Origin: Amphibacillus sediminis NBRC 103570
GTDB taxonomy: Bacteria; Bacillota; Bacilli; Bacillales; Amphibacillaceae
Direction: 5' to 3'
NCBI RefSeq assembly: GCF_001552275.1
Contig: NZ_BCQW01000002.1
Coordinates: 186,001 to 250,000 of the forward strand
Length of the DNA: 64,000 nucleotides
Positions 9,909 through 18,558 of the stretch are shown here, piece by piece. Every line of letters begins with the position of its first letter. Position 1 is the first letter of the stretch. The position numbers were made by a program, and so were the translations under genes. The notes beneath the pieces were generated by a model. That model was not told the DNA's origin. It searched no databases and was given only the letters and a program-made list of their open reading frames with translations.

Positions 9909-10064
9909 TTTAAAGGAACGTTCAAAAATGCCGAATGAGCAACAAACAGATCGAGACGGCGATACGTTGAGCAACGGAACGTATGCTTTACGTGGTAGCA
10001 CAAACGCGAGCCAACAATGAGATGTGACGTGTATCATTGGGTCGTTTTTGAACAATCCTTTAAA
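9909..10064. repeat. Family C MITE-like inverted-repeat element, copy C1
   Basis: Bounded by imperfect 20-bp terminal inverted repeats: TTTAAAGGAACGTTCAAAAA at the left and TTTTTGAACAATCCTTTAAA at the right (17 of 20 pair). The 156-bp body encodes nothing. The right end supplies the TAA stop codon of the GntR regulator (10060-10062). Related copies occur near 10.9 and 13.4 kb. Confidence 0.75.
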
Positions 10065-10785
10065 AGACCCGTTTACGAAAAACATTAAAACTAACCTGAT
10101 CAGAACGGAAAAAATTAAGCGAATATAAAACCGGTTTATCATTTAGATCATAATGAGTCTGCTTTAGTATCAGTAAAGGCGTATCCCGATCACATCTTAA
10201 AATCTGTGAGATTTCATCGTGATAACCGATTGTTTTAATATCAGCTTGGGCATAGCTTATTGTAATCCCTGCGTCCTGCTGAAGGGACATAAGCATCGAT
10301 TCGCTTTTCAATTGATAGTGATCACCAACTAAATCGGCTGGGATTTTATCGATACAATACACAAGCGGAATGCCGTCAGCTTTGCGCACGCGCTTTACTA
10401 AAAAGACACGATCTTGCTGATTAAGATTAAGCTCAGCCCGATCATCACTATGAGCGGCAGCATAGCCGGTAAATAACCATTCAGTTGCCGGTTCCTTACC
10501 TTCTCGTTTAATCATATCTGTTATACTAAATAGTTCTTCAAGCCCACCTGAGAAGACCGGCTTCTTATTGACAAACGTACCAACACCATGTCTTCTTAAA
10601 ATGATGTTCTCTTCCTCTAAAATGCGGAGAGCTTCTCTCAATGTATTTCTGGACACCCGCAGTTGCTTAGCCAAATCCATTTCAGATGGAAGCCGTTCAC
10701 CGGGCTCAAGTTCGCCCGTTTTTATTTTTTCTTTGATTTGTTCAATAACAAGAAGATAGCGTGGTGTTTGAAAATTATATTCCAT
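10060..10785 (-). CDS. GntR-family regulator with UTRA domain (HutC subfamily)
   Basis: Start at MEYNFQTPRY, eight bases after AAGGGGG; a longer frame lacks a ribosome site. The N-terminal winged helix-turn-helix (residues about 5-70) has GERLPSEMDLAKQLRVSRNT and LRRHGVGTFV; the C-terminal UTRA effector domain follows (about 85-238, with VYCIDKIPADL and FRSDQVSF). The gene lies upstream of pdp in the same direction, so it is a candidate regulator of the nucleoside salvage genes, but that is inference. Its last codon runs into repeat C1, which provides the stop. Confidence 0.88.
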   Translation of the reverse strand: MEYNFQTPRYLLVIEQIKEKIKTGELEPGERLPSEMDLAKQLRVSRNTLREALRILEEENIILRRHGVGTFVNKKPVFSGGLEELFSITDMIKREGKEPATEWLFTGYAAAHSDDRAELNLNQQDRVFLVKRVRKADGIPLVYCIDKIPADLVGDHYQLKSESMLMSLQQDAGITISYAQADIKTIGYHDEISQILRCDRDTPLLILKQTHYDLNDKPVLYSLNFFRSDQVSFNVFRKRVF

Positions 10786-10907
10786 CTTATAGCCCCCTTC
10801 AGTTAGGTCGCTTGTGTCCGCTTCCAATTTCCAATATTATTCAACACCTCACATTATAGCATGAAAAATAATCTAATAACATATGTCTAATCAATTTTGT
10901 ATTCTAC

Positions 10908-11069
10908 CTTCAAAAATTGTTCAAAAACAGCCAAATTATAAGTGGTGCATCTCTTGTTGGCTTATGTCTACAGTACTTGCGGATCAAGAAGCACGTCCTC
11001 TTGTTGCTCAAGCTGTCTCAGCCTCGATTTGTCTGCTTCTTATTTGGCATTTTGAACAGCCCCTTTTAA
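10908..11069. repeat. Family C MITE-like inverted-repeat element, copy C2
   Basis: Ends TTCAAAAATTGTTCAAAAA and TTTTGAACAGCCCCTTTTAA are inverted, with subterminal GCCAAATTATAAG / TTATTTGGC also pairing. The inner part TTGTTGCTCAAG...CGATTTGTCTGCTT matches C1 read in the opposite direction. The right end carries the TAA stop codon of the adjacent GNAT gene (11066-11068). Confidence 0.7.
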
Positions 11070-11581
11070 TTTCCGTCCCACTGGTAGTAGACAAAATAGA
11101 CTTGTTCACCGTTCATCTCGAAAAAGCACTGATCAGCACTTAGATAGGTAAAATGATTTTTTTCCATTACTTTCTGTGAAGCGATATTGTTCGATGTTGT
11201 TTTCGCTTTAATACAGTTAATGCCCAATTGTTTAGCCTCTTTTATTAACAATGAAACCGCCTGACTAGCGATACCTTTCCCTACATGATCTTGTCCGATC
11301 CGATAACCTAAGTGTCCGATACGTTCTTCTTGGTTTATATCCACTAAATTTATACGGCCAACAATGGAATCTGTTAGATCCCTTATCAAAAAGAAATAGG
11401 ATAATCCATTTTCCTGTTCATTTAATAGGCTCTGGTGGATCTTTTTAAAATGCTGATAGTTATAATACTCTCCATCTCTTGGTGGAACCATTAATTCAAA
11501 AAATGTTTGGTTGGTTTTCTCGAATTCAAATAATGCATGTGCATCAGTATATTTTATTTTATTGATTATTATCTTTTCCAT
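11066..11581 (-). CDS. GNAT N-acetyltransferase (RimJ/RimL type)
   Basis: About 171 residues from MEKIIINKIKYTD. The acetyl-CoA motif is RIGQDHVGKGIASQAVSLLIKEA, with NCIKAKTTSNNIASQKVMEKNHF after it, as in the RimJ/RimL branch that acetylates ribosomal-protein or other N termini. Two adjacent ATGs (11584, 11581) follow AGGGG; the second has the better spacing. It lies downstream of another GNAT gene (13 bp between). Its stop codon belongs to repeat C2. Substrate unknown. Confidence 0.82.
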   Translation of the reverse strand: MEKIIINKIKYTDAHALFEFEKTNQTFFELMVPPRDGEYYNYQHFKKIHQSLLNEQENGLSYFFLIRDLTDSIVGRINLVDINQEERIGHLGYRIGQDHVGKGIASQAVSLLIKEAKQLGINCIKAKTTSNNIASQKVMEKNHFTYLSADQCFFEMNGEQVYFVYYQWDGN

Positions 11582-11594
11582 CATTTCCCCTGCC

Positions 11595-12100
11595 TTAAAG
11601 CTTCCTATAGTATCTTGCAGTCTGATACGACTCATTCACGTTATTACCGTACCCACTTTGCAGATGACTAAATACGAAGCCTTTTGCTTCATAAAAAGGA
11701 ATACCTTTTTGATTATCCTTTTGAACGGAAACCCATTGCGTTGTAGCACCGTTTGTCTTTTGTTGATCAGTAATCGCCCTTATTAATAACGTGCCAATCC
11801 CTTGATTACGACGAGCTGGATCGACGTAGAGAACGAAAATTTCACCTGTTTGCTTAGCTATCATTCCTCCTCCACCTGCTCCAACAACCTGATTGTTGTC
11901 TAATGCAACGAAGTAACCTCCCCATTCCCAATTGGTCTTGGTTACTTCCTGTAAAACGCGTTCATAATTATAAAATTCGGCAATGATTCTTCTTATATAA
12001 TCATGGTCATGTGTCTCACTATTGTATCCCAATAACCGGCTTGACACACATTGATAATCCCTTCAACATGATCAGGGATGGCTGGAATAACGGTAATCAT
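11595..12100 (-). pseudogene. GNAT acetyltransferase interrupted by a frameshift
   Basis: The best start is ATG 12100, eight bases after AAGGAGG, giving MITVIPAIPDHVEGIINVCQ and then AGYWDT. That frame hits a stop after about 35 residues. The natural continuation, HDHDYIRRIIAEFYNYERVL through the acetyl-CoA motif RRNQGIGTLLIRA, lies in the neighbouring frame from about 12020. One base appears to be missing near ACAATAGTGAG. Either a recent pseudogene or a sequencing error; a GTG-started shorter protein of about 150 residues remains possible but would lack beta strand 1 and have no ribosome site. Confidence 0.75.
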
Positions 12101-12113
12101 CCAATAATCCTCC

Positions 12114-13259
12114 TTAACGCTCTAGAAATCGTTTCAATGAAAATAGCGATAAATCAGTAGCGCTTTTTCCATCGGCCATGAGTTCTGCTAGACCCTGACC
12201 AACTCCGCTCGCAAATTTAAAACCATGGCCAGAGAAACCGGCTGCTAACCAAACTTGTTTATATTGAGGATGTTGATCGACAATGAAATCTTCATCATCC
12301 GTCATGGTATACAAGCAAGTCTTACCTTTGATTAGCGCACCAGCGGCATTTGGCATCCACTTCTCAAGGAACTGACGCAAGACAGCTTCATCCTGAGGAT
12401 AACGAGAGAAATCTCTCTCAAAATCATTTGGATTAACCGGCTCTCCATAGTCATGACGGCCAACCTTAACTCCACTGCCGTCGATGCTAGGGAATCCATA
12501 AAATAATCCATCTTCTGTTTCAGCAGTAAAGCCTGGGAATACACTTAAATCGAATAAAGCAGGGTCTGCCTCAAACCAACCGATCACCTGTCTTTTTACT
12601 GTTAATGGCGTATCAAGCTGAAGTTTTTTAAACCATTCCACTTGCCAGGCACCTGCAGCTATTAACACTTGATCGCAAATAAAAGTTTGAGCTGCTGTCG
12701 TGACCTTAGCTTGTTGGTTACGAAGTTCAAGATCGATAACAGCAGTATTAACAATTAGCTCCGTCCCTTCTTTTAGTGCGAGTTCTCGATATGTTGTTAG
12801 ACACTGATCAACATATAAAACCCCTGATTCCGGCTCTAAACAGCCCTCTAGCTTCGGTTTATCCATTAAAGTTAAACCAGGGTAACGTAAAGTAATGGCA
12901 TCATGGTCAAGGTTCTCAACTGTTAACCGATATAATTCAGCGCTCTTTTTTATTTCTTCCATAAAATCTGACTTTTCTGGCCCAATGTTTAAAACACCTG
13001 TCTGTTTAAAGATTTCTCGATGTGTTTGTATCTGAAGCTGGTTCCAAAGCATTTGGGATTTTAATGCTAATGGTGTATAGGATCGTCCTTCCCCATAGGC
13101 ATGACGGATAAGCCTTGTATCACCACCATGACTGCCCTTGTCATGTGGCGGATCATTAGCATCGATCATAAGGACATTAACTCCCATTTTAGCTAAATAA
13201 TAGCCTGTAGCCATGCCGATCGACCCTGCACCAACAATTACAATGTCGTACGACTTCAT
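12114..13259 (-). CDS. SoxA/SolA-type FAD-dependent oxidase (N-methyltryptophan or sarcosine oxidase family)
   Basis: 381 residues. The N-terminal FAD Rossmann motif is IVIVGAGSIGMATGYYLAKMG; then comes SHGGDTRLIRHAYGEGRSYTPLA, characteristic of monomeric sarcosine oxidase and N-methyl-L-tryptophan oxidase. A C-terminal cysteine in CLYTMTDDEDFIVD corresponds to the covalent flavin site. It oxidises a secondary N-methyl amine, releasing formaldehyde and hydrogen peroxide. Which amine is used cannot be read from sequence. Thirteen bases upstream of the frameshifted GNAT gene. Confidence 0.9.
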   Translation of the reverse strand: MKSYDIVIVGAGSIGMATGYYLAKMGVNVLMIDANDPPHDKGSHGGDTRLIRHAYGEGRSYTPLALKSQMLWNQLQIQTHREIFKQTGVLNIGPEKSDFMEEIKKSAELYRLTVENLDHDAITLRYPGLTLMDKPKLEGCLEPESGVLYVDQCLTTYRELALKEGTELIVNTAVIDLELRNQQAKVTTAAQTFICDQVLIAAGAWQVEWFKKLQLDTPLTVKRQVIGWFEADPALFDLSVFPGFTAETEDGLFYGFPSIDGSGVKVGRHDYGEPVNPNDFERDFSRYPQDEAVLRQFLEKWMPNAAGALIKGKTCLYTMTDDEDFIVDQHPQYKQVWLAAGFSGHGFKFASGVGQGLAELMADGKSATDLSLFSLKRFLER

Positions 13260-13385
13260 CCCATTTCCCCCTATCTATTTCTTCATTTAAGTATAATGCT
13301 TTAGGATAAACAAAAACAAGCAGCTGATTTGAGTAGTCTGACAGATTGATTGAATGGACGAAACAGATTAAAATAATACTATGAG

Positions 13386-13513
13386 AGATTGTTGAAAACA
13401 GTCAAATGATAAGCGCATTTGTTGTTGGCTCGTATTATTGCTCTTATGTAGCATAGTAGGAGATTTTTAACTGATCGTGCTTGTTATTTATCATTCGCTT
13501 TTTGGACAGTCAC
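13386..13513. repeat. Family C element, copy C3 (degenerate)
   Basis: AGATTGTTGAAAACAGTC with subterminal AAATGATAAGCGC, opposed by ATCATTCGCTTTTTGGACAG; the inner GTTGTTGGCTCGT matches C1 and C2. Shorter and more diverged than the other copies. It lies between the divergent oxidase and lipoprotein genes. Confidence 0.55.
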
Positions 13514-13545
13514 GATAAGCAAAATTTTATTGAAGGTGGTACAAC

Positions 13546-14019
13546 ATGGAAAAAATAATATGGATCGTAGCAGCTAGTCTCTTATTATTGTTAGGATGTC
13601 AAGAAACTGATCCACAAACAGCATCTGATCATGGGCAAAATGACTCCACAGGGCTTGAGGGAAAGCCGGAGATAGATTCTGACGAGAAGTTGATTGATAC
13701 CCCTGAACAAGATCAATCAGAGAATAATGAGGGCGATAACACCGAACAGGACGAGATTGAAGGTCAGGATAATGATTCTGCTTCTGAGCAAAATGGGGTA
13801 TACAGCTCTGACCAAGCCATTGTATTTGTGCAGGAATATTTAGGGACAAATGTGGGTCCAGAAATGAATTTCAACTATGATGGTGATGACGAAAATGGTC
13901 ACTACCGTATTCAAGTATTTGAAGTTATTGATCATGGTGGTGAAGCCAGCCATACCGCTACATACGGTTGGTACCTTGTTGACCCTAAGACTGGAGAAGT
14001 TACCGATATGTTAGAATAG
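13546..14019 (+). CDS. Small acidic lipoprotein, unrecognised family
   Basis: 157 residues. A signal peptide (IIWIVAASLLLLLGC) ends in a lipobox with Cys18, so the protein should be lipid-anchored on the outer face of the membrane. A long Glu/Asp/Asn/Gln-rich linker (about 20-85) precedes a compact C-terminal domain of about 65 residues (AIVFVQEYLG ... GWYLVDPKTGEVTDMLE) whose ending resembles PepSY-like or similar small extracytoplasmic folds. AAGGTGG precedes the start. A terminator follows directly. Function unknown. Confidence 0.8.
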   Translation: MEKIIWIVAASLLLLLGCQETDPQTASDHGQNDSTGLEGKPEIDSDEKLIDTPEQDQSENNEGDNTEQDEIEGQDNDSASEQNGVYSSDQAIVFVQEYLGTNVGPEMNFNYDGDDENGHYRIQVFEVIDHGGEASHTATYGWYLVDPKTGEVTDMLE

Positions 14020-14046
14020 GGTGTAGCACTGCTACACCCCCTTTTC
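14018..14046 (+). terminator. Terminator after the lipoprotein gene
   Basis: GGGTGTAGCA-CT-GCTACACCC, a near-perfect 9-10 bp stem right after the stop codon, followed by CCTTTTC. The U-run is short but the stem is strong. Confidence 0.7.
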
Positions 14047-14114
14047 ATCTAATCTTGGATAATTATTACCTCTGTAAAAGCATCCGATGTGCTCGTTAGA
14101 AGATAGTTCGTCCC

Positions 14115-14921
14115 TTATTCCTGACTCCGTCTGTCAGTGAAATACTGCTCTGAAAAATCAACAGCCTCTGACAACAGGAATAGACGTGACTTAGCTTGAC
14201 CAATTTTCCCTTTCTTAACTTGATGACTTGCTTCAAAGCGTTGCCCTATCTCATTAAAGATATCTACCTCAAAGACAATTTCCTGATATTCCTTCCAAAC
14301 ACGTTTGCCTGCTTCAATAATAGGAGCTCCCTTTTTTTCAATCTTATAATGAGGAGCACGGTATTCTCCAAGATGAAAACAGGTATTCGTTTGATAGTCC
14401 GTACCAATAAAAAGCACGGAAGCATTTCTTTCATACAACCTAGCCAAAGGTGACTGCTCACCTAGACCAAAGTCTAATTGGTGATTCGATAAAATGGCTG
14501 CCTTATTCTTTCCCCAAGCAGCGAAAGATACAGCAGGATGATCACTCCTAATTACACCGGGGTATGTCCGAAAAACTTCAACAATCTTCCCCATTCCACT
14601 AGTTGGAGTTGTTTGCGGGTGATAAACTGGCATCGTATCTCGAATTGAAGACCACCAGCCTTCCGGTACGGCCGGGGATTCCCACTCAGACGGATCGCTC
14701 CAATCTGAGCTTTGAGCTGGCATAACAATGGTTCCTTCCGCTGTTACAACATCCATTAAAGCTTCGGCCACTGCTACACCTCCACCATTAACCCAACCCA
14801 TAGAAGAAAGTGAGGAATGAACCAACAACGTCATTCCTGGGCCTACGCCTAAATTAAGTAAATCCTTTTTTAACGTATCGATTGTATTTAAATTATCAGT
14901 CTGTTCAACAATTTTTTTCAT
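14115..14921 (-). CDS. AAC(3)-family N-acetyltransferase (YokD-like)
   Basis: 268 residues of the antibiotic_NAT fold: LLVHSSLSSMGWVNGG near residue 35, TIVMPAQSSDW, RTYPGVIRSDHPAVSFAAWG and the LGEQSPLARLYE segment are standard. The family transfers acetyl from acetyl-CoA to the 3-amino group of aminoglycosides or to unrelated amines; several Bacillus homologues (YokD) are not confirmed resistance enzymes. Single gene, with no mobile-element context. Confidence 0.88.
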   Translation of the reverse strand: MKKIVEQTDNLNTIDTLKKDLLNLGVGPGMTLLVHSSLSSMGWVNGGGVAVAEALMDVVTAEGTIVMPAQSSDWSDPSEWESPAVPEGWWSSIRDTMPVYHPQTTPTSGMGKIVEVFRTYPGVIRSDHPAVSFAAWGKNKAAILSNHQLDFGLGEQSPLARLYERNASVLFIGTDYQTNTCFHLGEYRAPHYKIEKKGAPIIEAGKRVWKEYQEIVFEVDIFNEIGQRFEASHQVKKGKIGQAKSRLFLLSEAVDFSEQYFTDRRSQE

Positions 14922-15036
14922 GATTAGAACACCTTTCCAAGTATACTTAGCCTAATCCTATACGATCTTTTGCTCATTGTCAGCATTCTTACACTGCTCT
15001 ATCTAACCTTTTTAACTTATCTCCTTACATGAACGT

Positions 15037-16083
15037 CTATTTGAGCAGCTGTTTAATTAATTGACGATTCCTACTCTGAAATAAATCGTTATGGGAAGAG
15101 ACCATACCTCCTGCTGCTGCCTCCGGAGATAGATATAGCTTAGCTTGATTAACGGCGTTAGCTGCATCCTGAAAAGCCCCAGCAATGAGATTGAGCTTTC
15201 CTTCGTATTTAAGAATATCACCAGCTGCAAAGAGCCCGGGTACTGAGGTTTGACTTAAGGCATTACCAGAGATGAAGTAATGATCAATTAATTCGACATT
15301 AATCTCACTATTATCCAGTAACTCTGTCTCCCTTTCAAAGCCATGGCTAATCATGACCTCATCCACATTAAGATAATGAATATCTCCATTAGCATGGTTG
15401 GTTAACTCAACTTGGGTGATTACATCTTGTGCTTCATTTGCTAAAAGCTTAGTAATTGTTGTGTTAAAATGACATATGGTTGAACTCTGTAAGACTTGAG
15501 TCGTCTGAGCTTCATGGCTATTTAATGCTTCTTTACGATAAATTAAATGGACCTGCTTGGCGATTGGCTCTAGCTCATTCGCCCAATCGACCGCTGAATT
15601 CCCACCTCCTGAAATCAAAACCGTTTTCCCTTTGAATTTTTCAAGTGACTTAATCGTATAATTTAAATTAGTGAGTTCAAATCGCTCTGCACCATTTATT
15701 TCTATTTTTTGTGGTTTTAAAATCCCACCGCCAACCGCGACAATTACAGTTTTGGAATAATGAACATTTCCAGAGCTGGTCCGAAGGATAAAGGTACCAT
15801 CCTGTTCACGGCTAATTGAGCTTATTTTCTCATTAAGAACAACCTCCGGATCAAATGTTAATCCTTGTTGAACAAGCTGATTAATTAATTGTTCACCCAA
15901 AACTGGTGTTAATCCACCAACATCCCAAATCATTTTCTCTGGATAAAAATGAATCTTGCCGCCTAACACGGGCTGATATTCAATGATCTTTGTCCTCATT
16001 TCGCGCAAACCACTATAAAATGCTGAAAAAAGTCCAGCTGGTCCCCCGCCTATAATGGTCACTTCAAATACTTCTTTATTCAT
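15037..16083 (-). CDS. Thioredoxin-reductase-like ferredoxin-NADP+ reductase (YumC/YcgT type)
   Basis: 348 residues. The FAD motif is IIGGGPAGLFSAFYSGLR, the NADPH motif VLISGGGNSAVDWANEL, and the second FAD motif GLFAAGDILKYEGKLNLIAGA. There is no CxxC redox pair, which separates this class from thioredoxin reductase. It passes electrons between NADPH and ferredoxin or flavodoxin. AAGGAGTG precedes the start. A good Fur box lies 35-55 bp upstream, so it is probably iron-repressed like B. subtilis ycgT. Confidence 0.92.
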   Translation of the reverse strand: MNKEVFEVTIIGGGPAGLFSAFYSGLREMRTKIIEYQPVLGGKIHFYPEKMIWDVGGLTPVLGEQLINQLVQQGLTFDPEVVLNEKISSISREQDGTFILRTSSGNVHYSKTVIVAVGGGILKPQKIEINGAERFELTNLNYTIKSLEKFKGKTVLISGGGNSAVDWANELEPIAKQVHLIYRKEALNSHEAQTTQVLQSSTICHFNTTITKLLANEAQDVITQVELTNHANGDIHYLNVDEVMISHGFERETELLDNSEINVELIDHYFISGNALSQTSVPGLFAAGDILKYEGKLNLIAGAFQDAANAVNQAKLYLSPEAAAGGMVSSHNDLFQSRNRQLIKQLLK

Positions 16084-16117
16084 TTATGTCACTCCTTGTA
16101 TCAAATTGTTCGTTGAA

Positions 16118-16138
16118 ATTGATAATCAATATCAATTA
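16118..16138. promoter_or_regulatory. Fur box upstream of the ferredoxin-NADP+ reductase gene
   Basis: ATTGATAATCAATATCAATTA is a near-palindrome of the 7-1-7 Fur type (TGATAAT-n-ATTATCA). It sits just upstream of the start, where it would overlap the promoter. Confidence 0.65.
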
Positions 16139-16392
16139 TAGTAAAGATACGTATAACAGTAAACTAATTTTTAAATTTTCAAAAAATAACTAGCGATGAT
16201 TGGGTCACAAAACTATTAGACAACCATTTATATTTCCAATCTGATCCATTAGAAAGACTTGGCTTATCGTCAAGTTGTAACTGCTAAACTAAAGTACAGA
16301 TTCTGCTCGATAGAATTGGACACTTTCTGCCAAAATAACTCTCAGTCAGTTAATATTTAATTAGATAAAAAACTGGTTGTGGGGATATAGAA

Positions 16393-16858
16393 GGTGATTA
16401 AATTAGAACGGATTGTGCAAGTACATTAATTAAAAAAAGATTTCAAAGCGGCGTAAATTGTAAGGAAATGTAATTTATCTAGAACTACTGTACTTTATTA
16501 TTTGAAAAAAGACTTATATAGGTGTGTGGATGAATTGAGGACAAGAAAGAAAAAACCGGATCCTTATAAAGGCCAAATTTTAGCATAGTTAAAGGAACAT
16601 CCGAATTTATCAGCTTCACAAGTTTCAGATTGGTTAGAAGAACGTTGATCTTATACAGAGTTGGTGATCGTACGGTCCGGAGTTATGTACACGAGTTAAG
16701 AGAGCTAGTACCACATACCAAAGACACTCACCTTTAGAAGCTATGAAGCAATAGAAGATCTTCCGAAAGGGAAACAAGTGCAAGTGGACTTAGGAGTAAA
16801 AACAATCGAAAATAAACAAAAAAAAAGCATGCTAAAAATTTGAAGATTGTAGAAAAAT
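16393..16858 (+). pseudogene. Degenerate IS21-family transposase (istA) remnant
   Basis: Conceptual translation in adjoining frames gives LSRTTVLYYLKKDLYRCVDE, KKKPDPYKGQIL, LKEHPNLSASQVSDWLEER, DRTVRSYVHELRELVP and RSYEAIEDLPKGKQVQVDLG. These are the successive N-terminal blocks of IS21/IS232-type IstA, down to the first catalytic aspartate (usual QVDFGE). Several in-frame stops and at least two frameshifts are present, and everything after QVDLG is missing, as is istB. Ends of the element are not visible. Confidence 0.82.
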
Positions 16859-16879
16859 AATTAACTAACTAGATTTTTT

Positions 16880-16928
16880 TCAATTAAAAAGTAGTGAGGC
16901 TAACTATATAAAGTGAATAGTTAGCCTC
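16880..16928 (-). terminator. Terminator after mtlD
   Basis: GAGGCTAACTAT ... ATAGTTAGCCTC forms a 12-bp stem at 16896-16928. On the minus strand it is followed by ACTACTTTTTAATTG. It ends the mtlARFD transcript ten bases after the mtlD stop. Confidence 0.85.
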
Positions 16929-16937
16929 TTAGATCGC

Positions 16938-18107
16938 TTAATCTGTCATTGCCTTTAACCTTTCTAACTTTATTAACTGATTGATCGCACTATTAATTAG
17001 AGGATGATTAGGTTCTAATTCCGCAACTAATTGAAAGGCCTTTGCCATCCCATTCTCGGTTATCGACCATTGTAATTCTTTCGCTTCTTGATCCTGTTCG
17101 TAATCATAGCTTAATGCCGCAGCAATAGCCTTAGCAAGAAACACAGGTTCTTGACCAATCTTTTCAAAATATAATAATGCTGGACGAACCAAACGATCTT
17201 GCTTACCTAACTTACGCAAAGGACCTCTAGCCACACGTGTCACTTGATCAGAAATATGTGGGTTCTGAAAACGAGAAATAATTTTATCAATATAACTTTG
17301 GTGGGCTTCAGCGTCAAATTGATATTGTTTAATTAATACACTACCTGTCTCTGATAAAGCCCCTTTAACTAAAGGTAAGACATGCTCTGAATCCATGACG
17401 TCTTTGATCGTATCAAAGCCTAAATAGTAACCTAAATAAGCCGCAACAGCATGCCCTGTATTCACTGTGAATAGTTTTCGTTCAATAAACGGAGTCAGAT
17501 CACTTACATAAGTGATGCCTTCAATAACAGGTCGATCTCCCTTTAACCCTTGTTCATCTACGACCCATTCATAATAAGGCTCAACAGATACTGTCAGCAA
17601 TTGATCATGCGTTTGATTTGGCACAATCCGATCAACTGCAGCATTAGGAAAACCATATTGTTGTTTTGCCTTTTCTTGGTCTTCAGCTTTAATGAATTCA
17701 AATACCTTTTCTTTAAGCAAATCGCTTCCACCAATCATATTTTCACAAGCTATAATATTGAGCGGTTGACTATTTATCGTTAGTCTTTTGGTTAACCCTT
17801 GGGCAATTAATTCCGCAATAAGGGGCAGTATGTTGGCACCTACAGCGGTTGTCACGATATCTGCTTCAGTAATGGCATCGATTACAGCTTGAGGGTTCTC
17901 AAGGCTATTAATACCCGAAATTTGACTTATTTGCTCTGACCGTTGTTGATCGTCTGCTAAAATCACCTGATAGCTTTGCTCTTTATTAATCGCTTCAATA
18001 ACCTGATTATTGACATCAACAAAGGTCGTATGATATCCAGCTCGATAAAGCAGCATTCCAATAAAGCCCCTGCCAATATTACCTGCACCAAAATGGACAG
18101 CTTTCAT
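16938..18107 (-). CDS. mtlD: Mannitol-1-phosphate 5-dehydrogenase
   Basis: 389 residues opening MKAVHFGAGNIGRGFIGMLL (NAD-binding) and containing FTVNTGHAVAAYLGYYLG, the catalytic block of the polyol dehydrogenase family. It converts mannitol 1-phosphate to fructose 6-phosphate. It starts one base after the mtlF stop, the last gene of the mannitol locus. Confidence 0.97.
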   Translation of the reverse strand: MKAVHFGAGNIGRGFIGMLLYRAGYHTTFVDVNNQVIEAINKEQSYQVILADDQQRSEQISQISGINSLENPQAVIDAITEADIVTTAVGANILPLIAELIAQGLTKRLTINSQPLNIIACENMIGGSDLLKEKVFEFIKAEDQEKAKQQYGFPNAAVDRIVPNQTHDQLLTVSVEPYYEWVVDEQGLKGDRPVIEGITYVSDLTPFIERKLFTVNTGHAVAAYLGYYLGFDTIKDVMDSEHVLPLVKGALSETGSVLIKQYQFDAEAHQSYIDKIISRFQNPHISDQVTRVARGPLRKLGKQDRLVRPALLYFEKIGQEPVFLAKAIAAALSYDYEQDQEAKELQWSITENGMAKAFQLVAELEPNHPLINSAINQLIKLERLKAMTD

Positions 18108-18108
18108 T

Positions 18109-18543
18109 TTAGTTCACCCCACTAAATAAATCGATAATCTCTTGTTCTGAAGACGCTTCAATTAATGTCTTGATATTGGCTTCTTCAGAGCAAACAATCG
18201 CAATTTTTGATAAAATATCTAAATGCTCGTTTCCCTTTCCAGCAATTCCAATAAGAATATTCACCGTATTACCATTAAAGTCTACACCCTCTTTTGTAAT
18301 AACAACTGATAACCCCGTCTCTTTAACTGCTTCCTTGGCATCCTCAGTTCCGTGAGGAATCGCAACATGATTGCCAATATAAGTCGTCGCTACGTGTTCT
18401 CTCTCGACCATTTTATCGACATAAGATGCATCTACATATCCGTTATCCACTAAAATTTTCCCTGTATAGCGAATAGCTTCCTCTTTATTATTTAACTTAG
18501 TACCTATAATAATATTCTCTTTAGGTAGAATTTCCTTCGCCAT
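18109..18543 (-). CDS. mtlF: Mannitol PTS enzyme IIA
   Basis: 144 residues from MAKEILPKENI (start chosen seven bases after GGAGTG; an earlier in-frame ATG overlaps the ribosome site). The phosphorylation histidine is His64 in HVAIPHGTED. It relays phosphate from HPr to the IIB domain of MtlA, and IIA-type domains also feed control of MtlR. It lies 15 bp behind mtlR and 1 bp before mtlD. Confidence 0.96.
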   Translation of the reverse strand: MAKEILPKENIIIGTKLNNKEEAIRYTGKILVDNGYVDASYVDKMVEREHVATTYIGNHVAIPHGTEDAKEAVKETGLSVVITKEGVDFNGNTVNILIGIAGKGNEHLDILSKIAIVCSEEANIKTLIEASSEQEIIDLFSGVN

Positions 18544-18558
18544 GTTCAAACACTCCAT

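Noticed and set aside
9894-10142. Open frame of 82 codons over repeat C1
   Set aside because: Overlaps the GntR 3' end in another frame and consists of repeat sequence.
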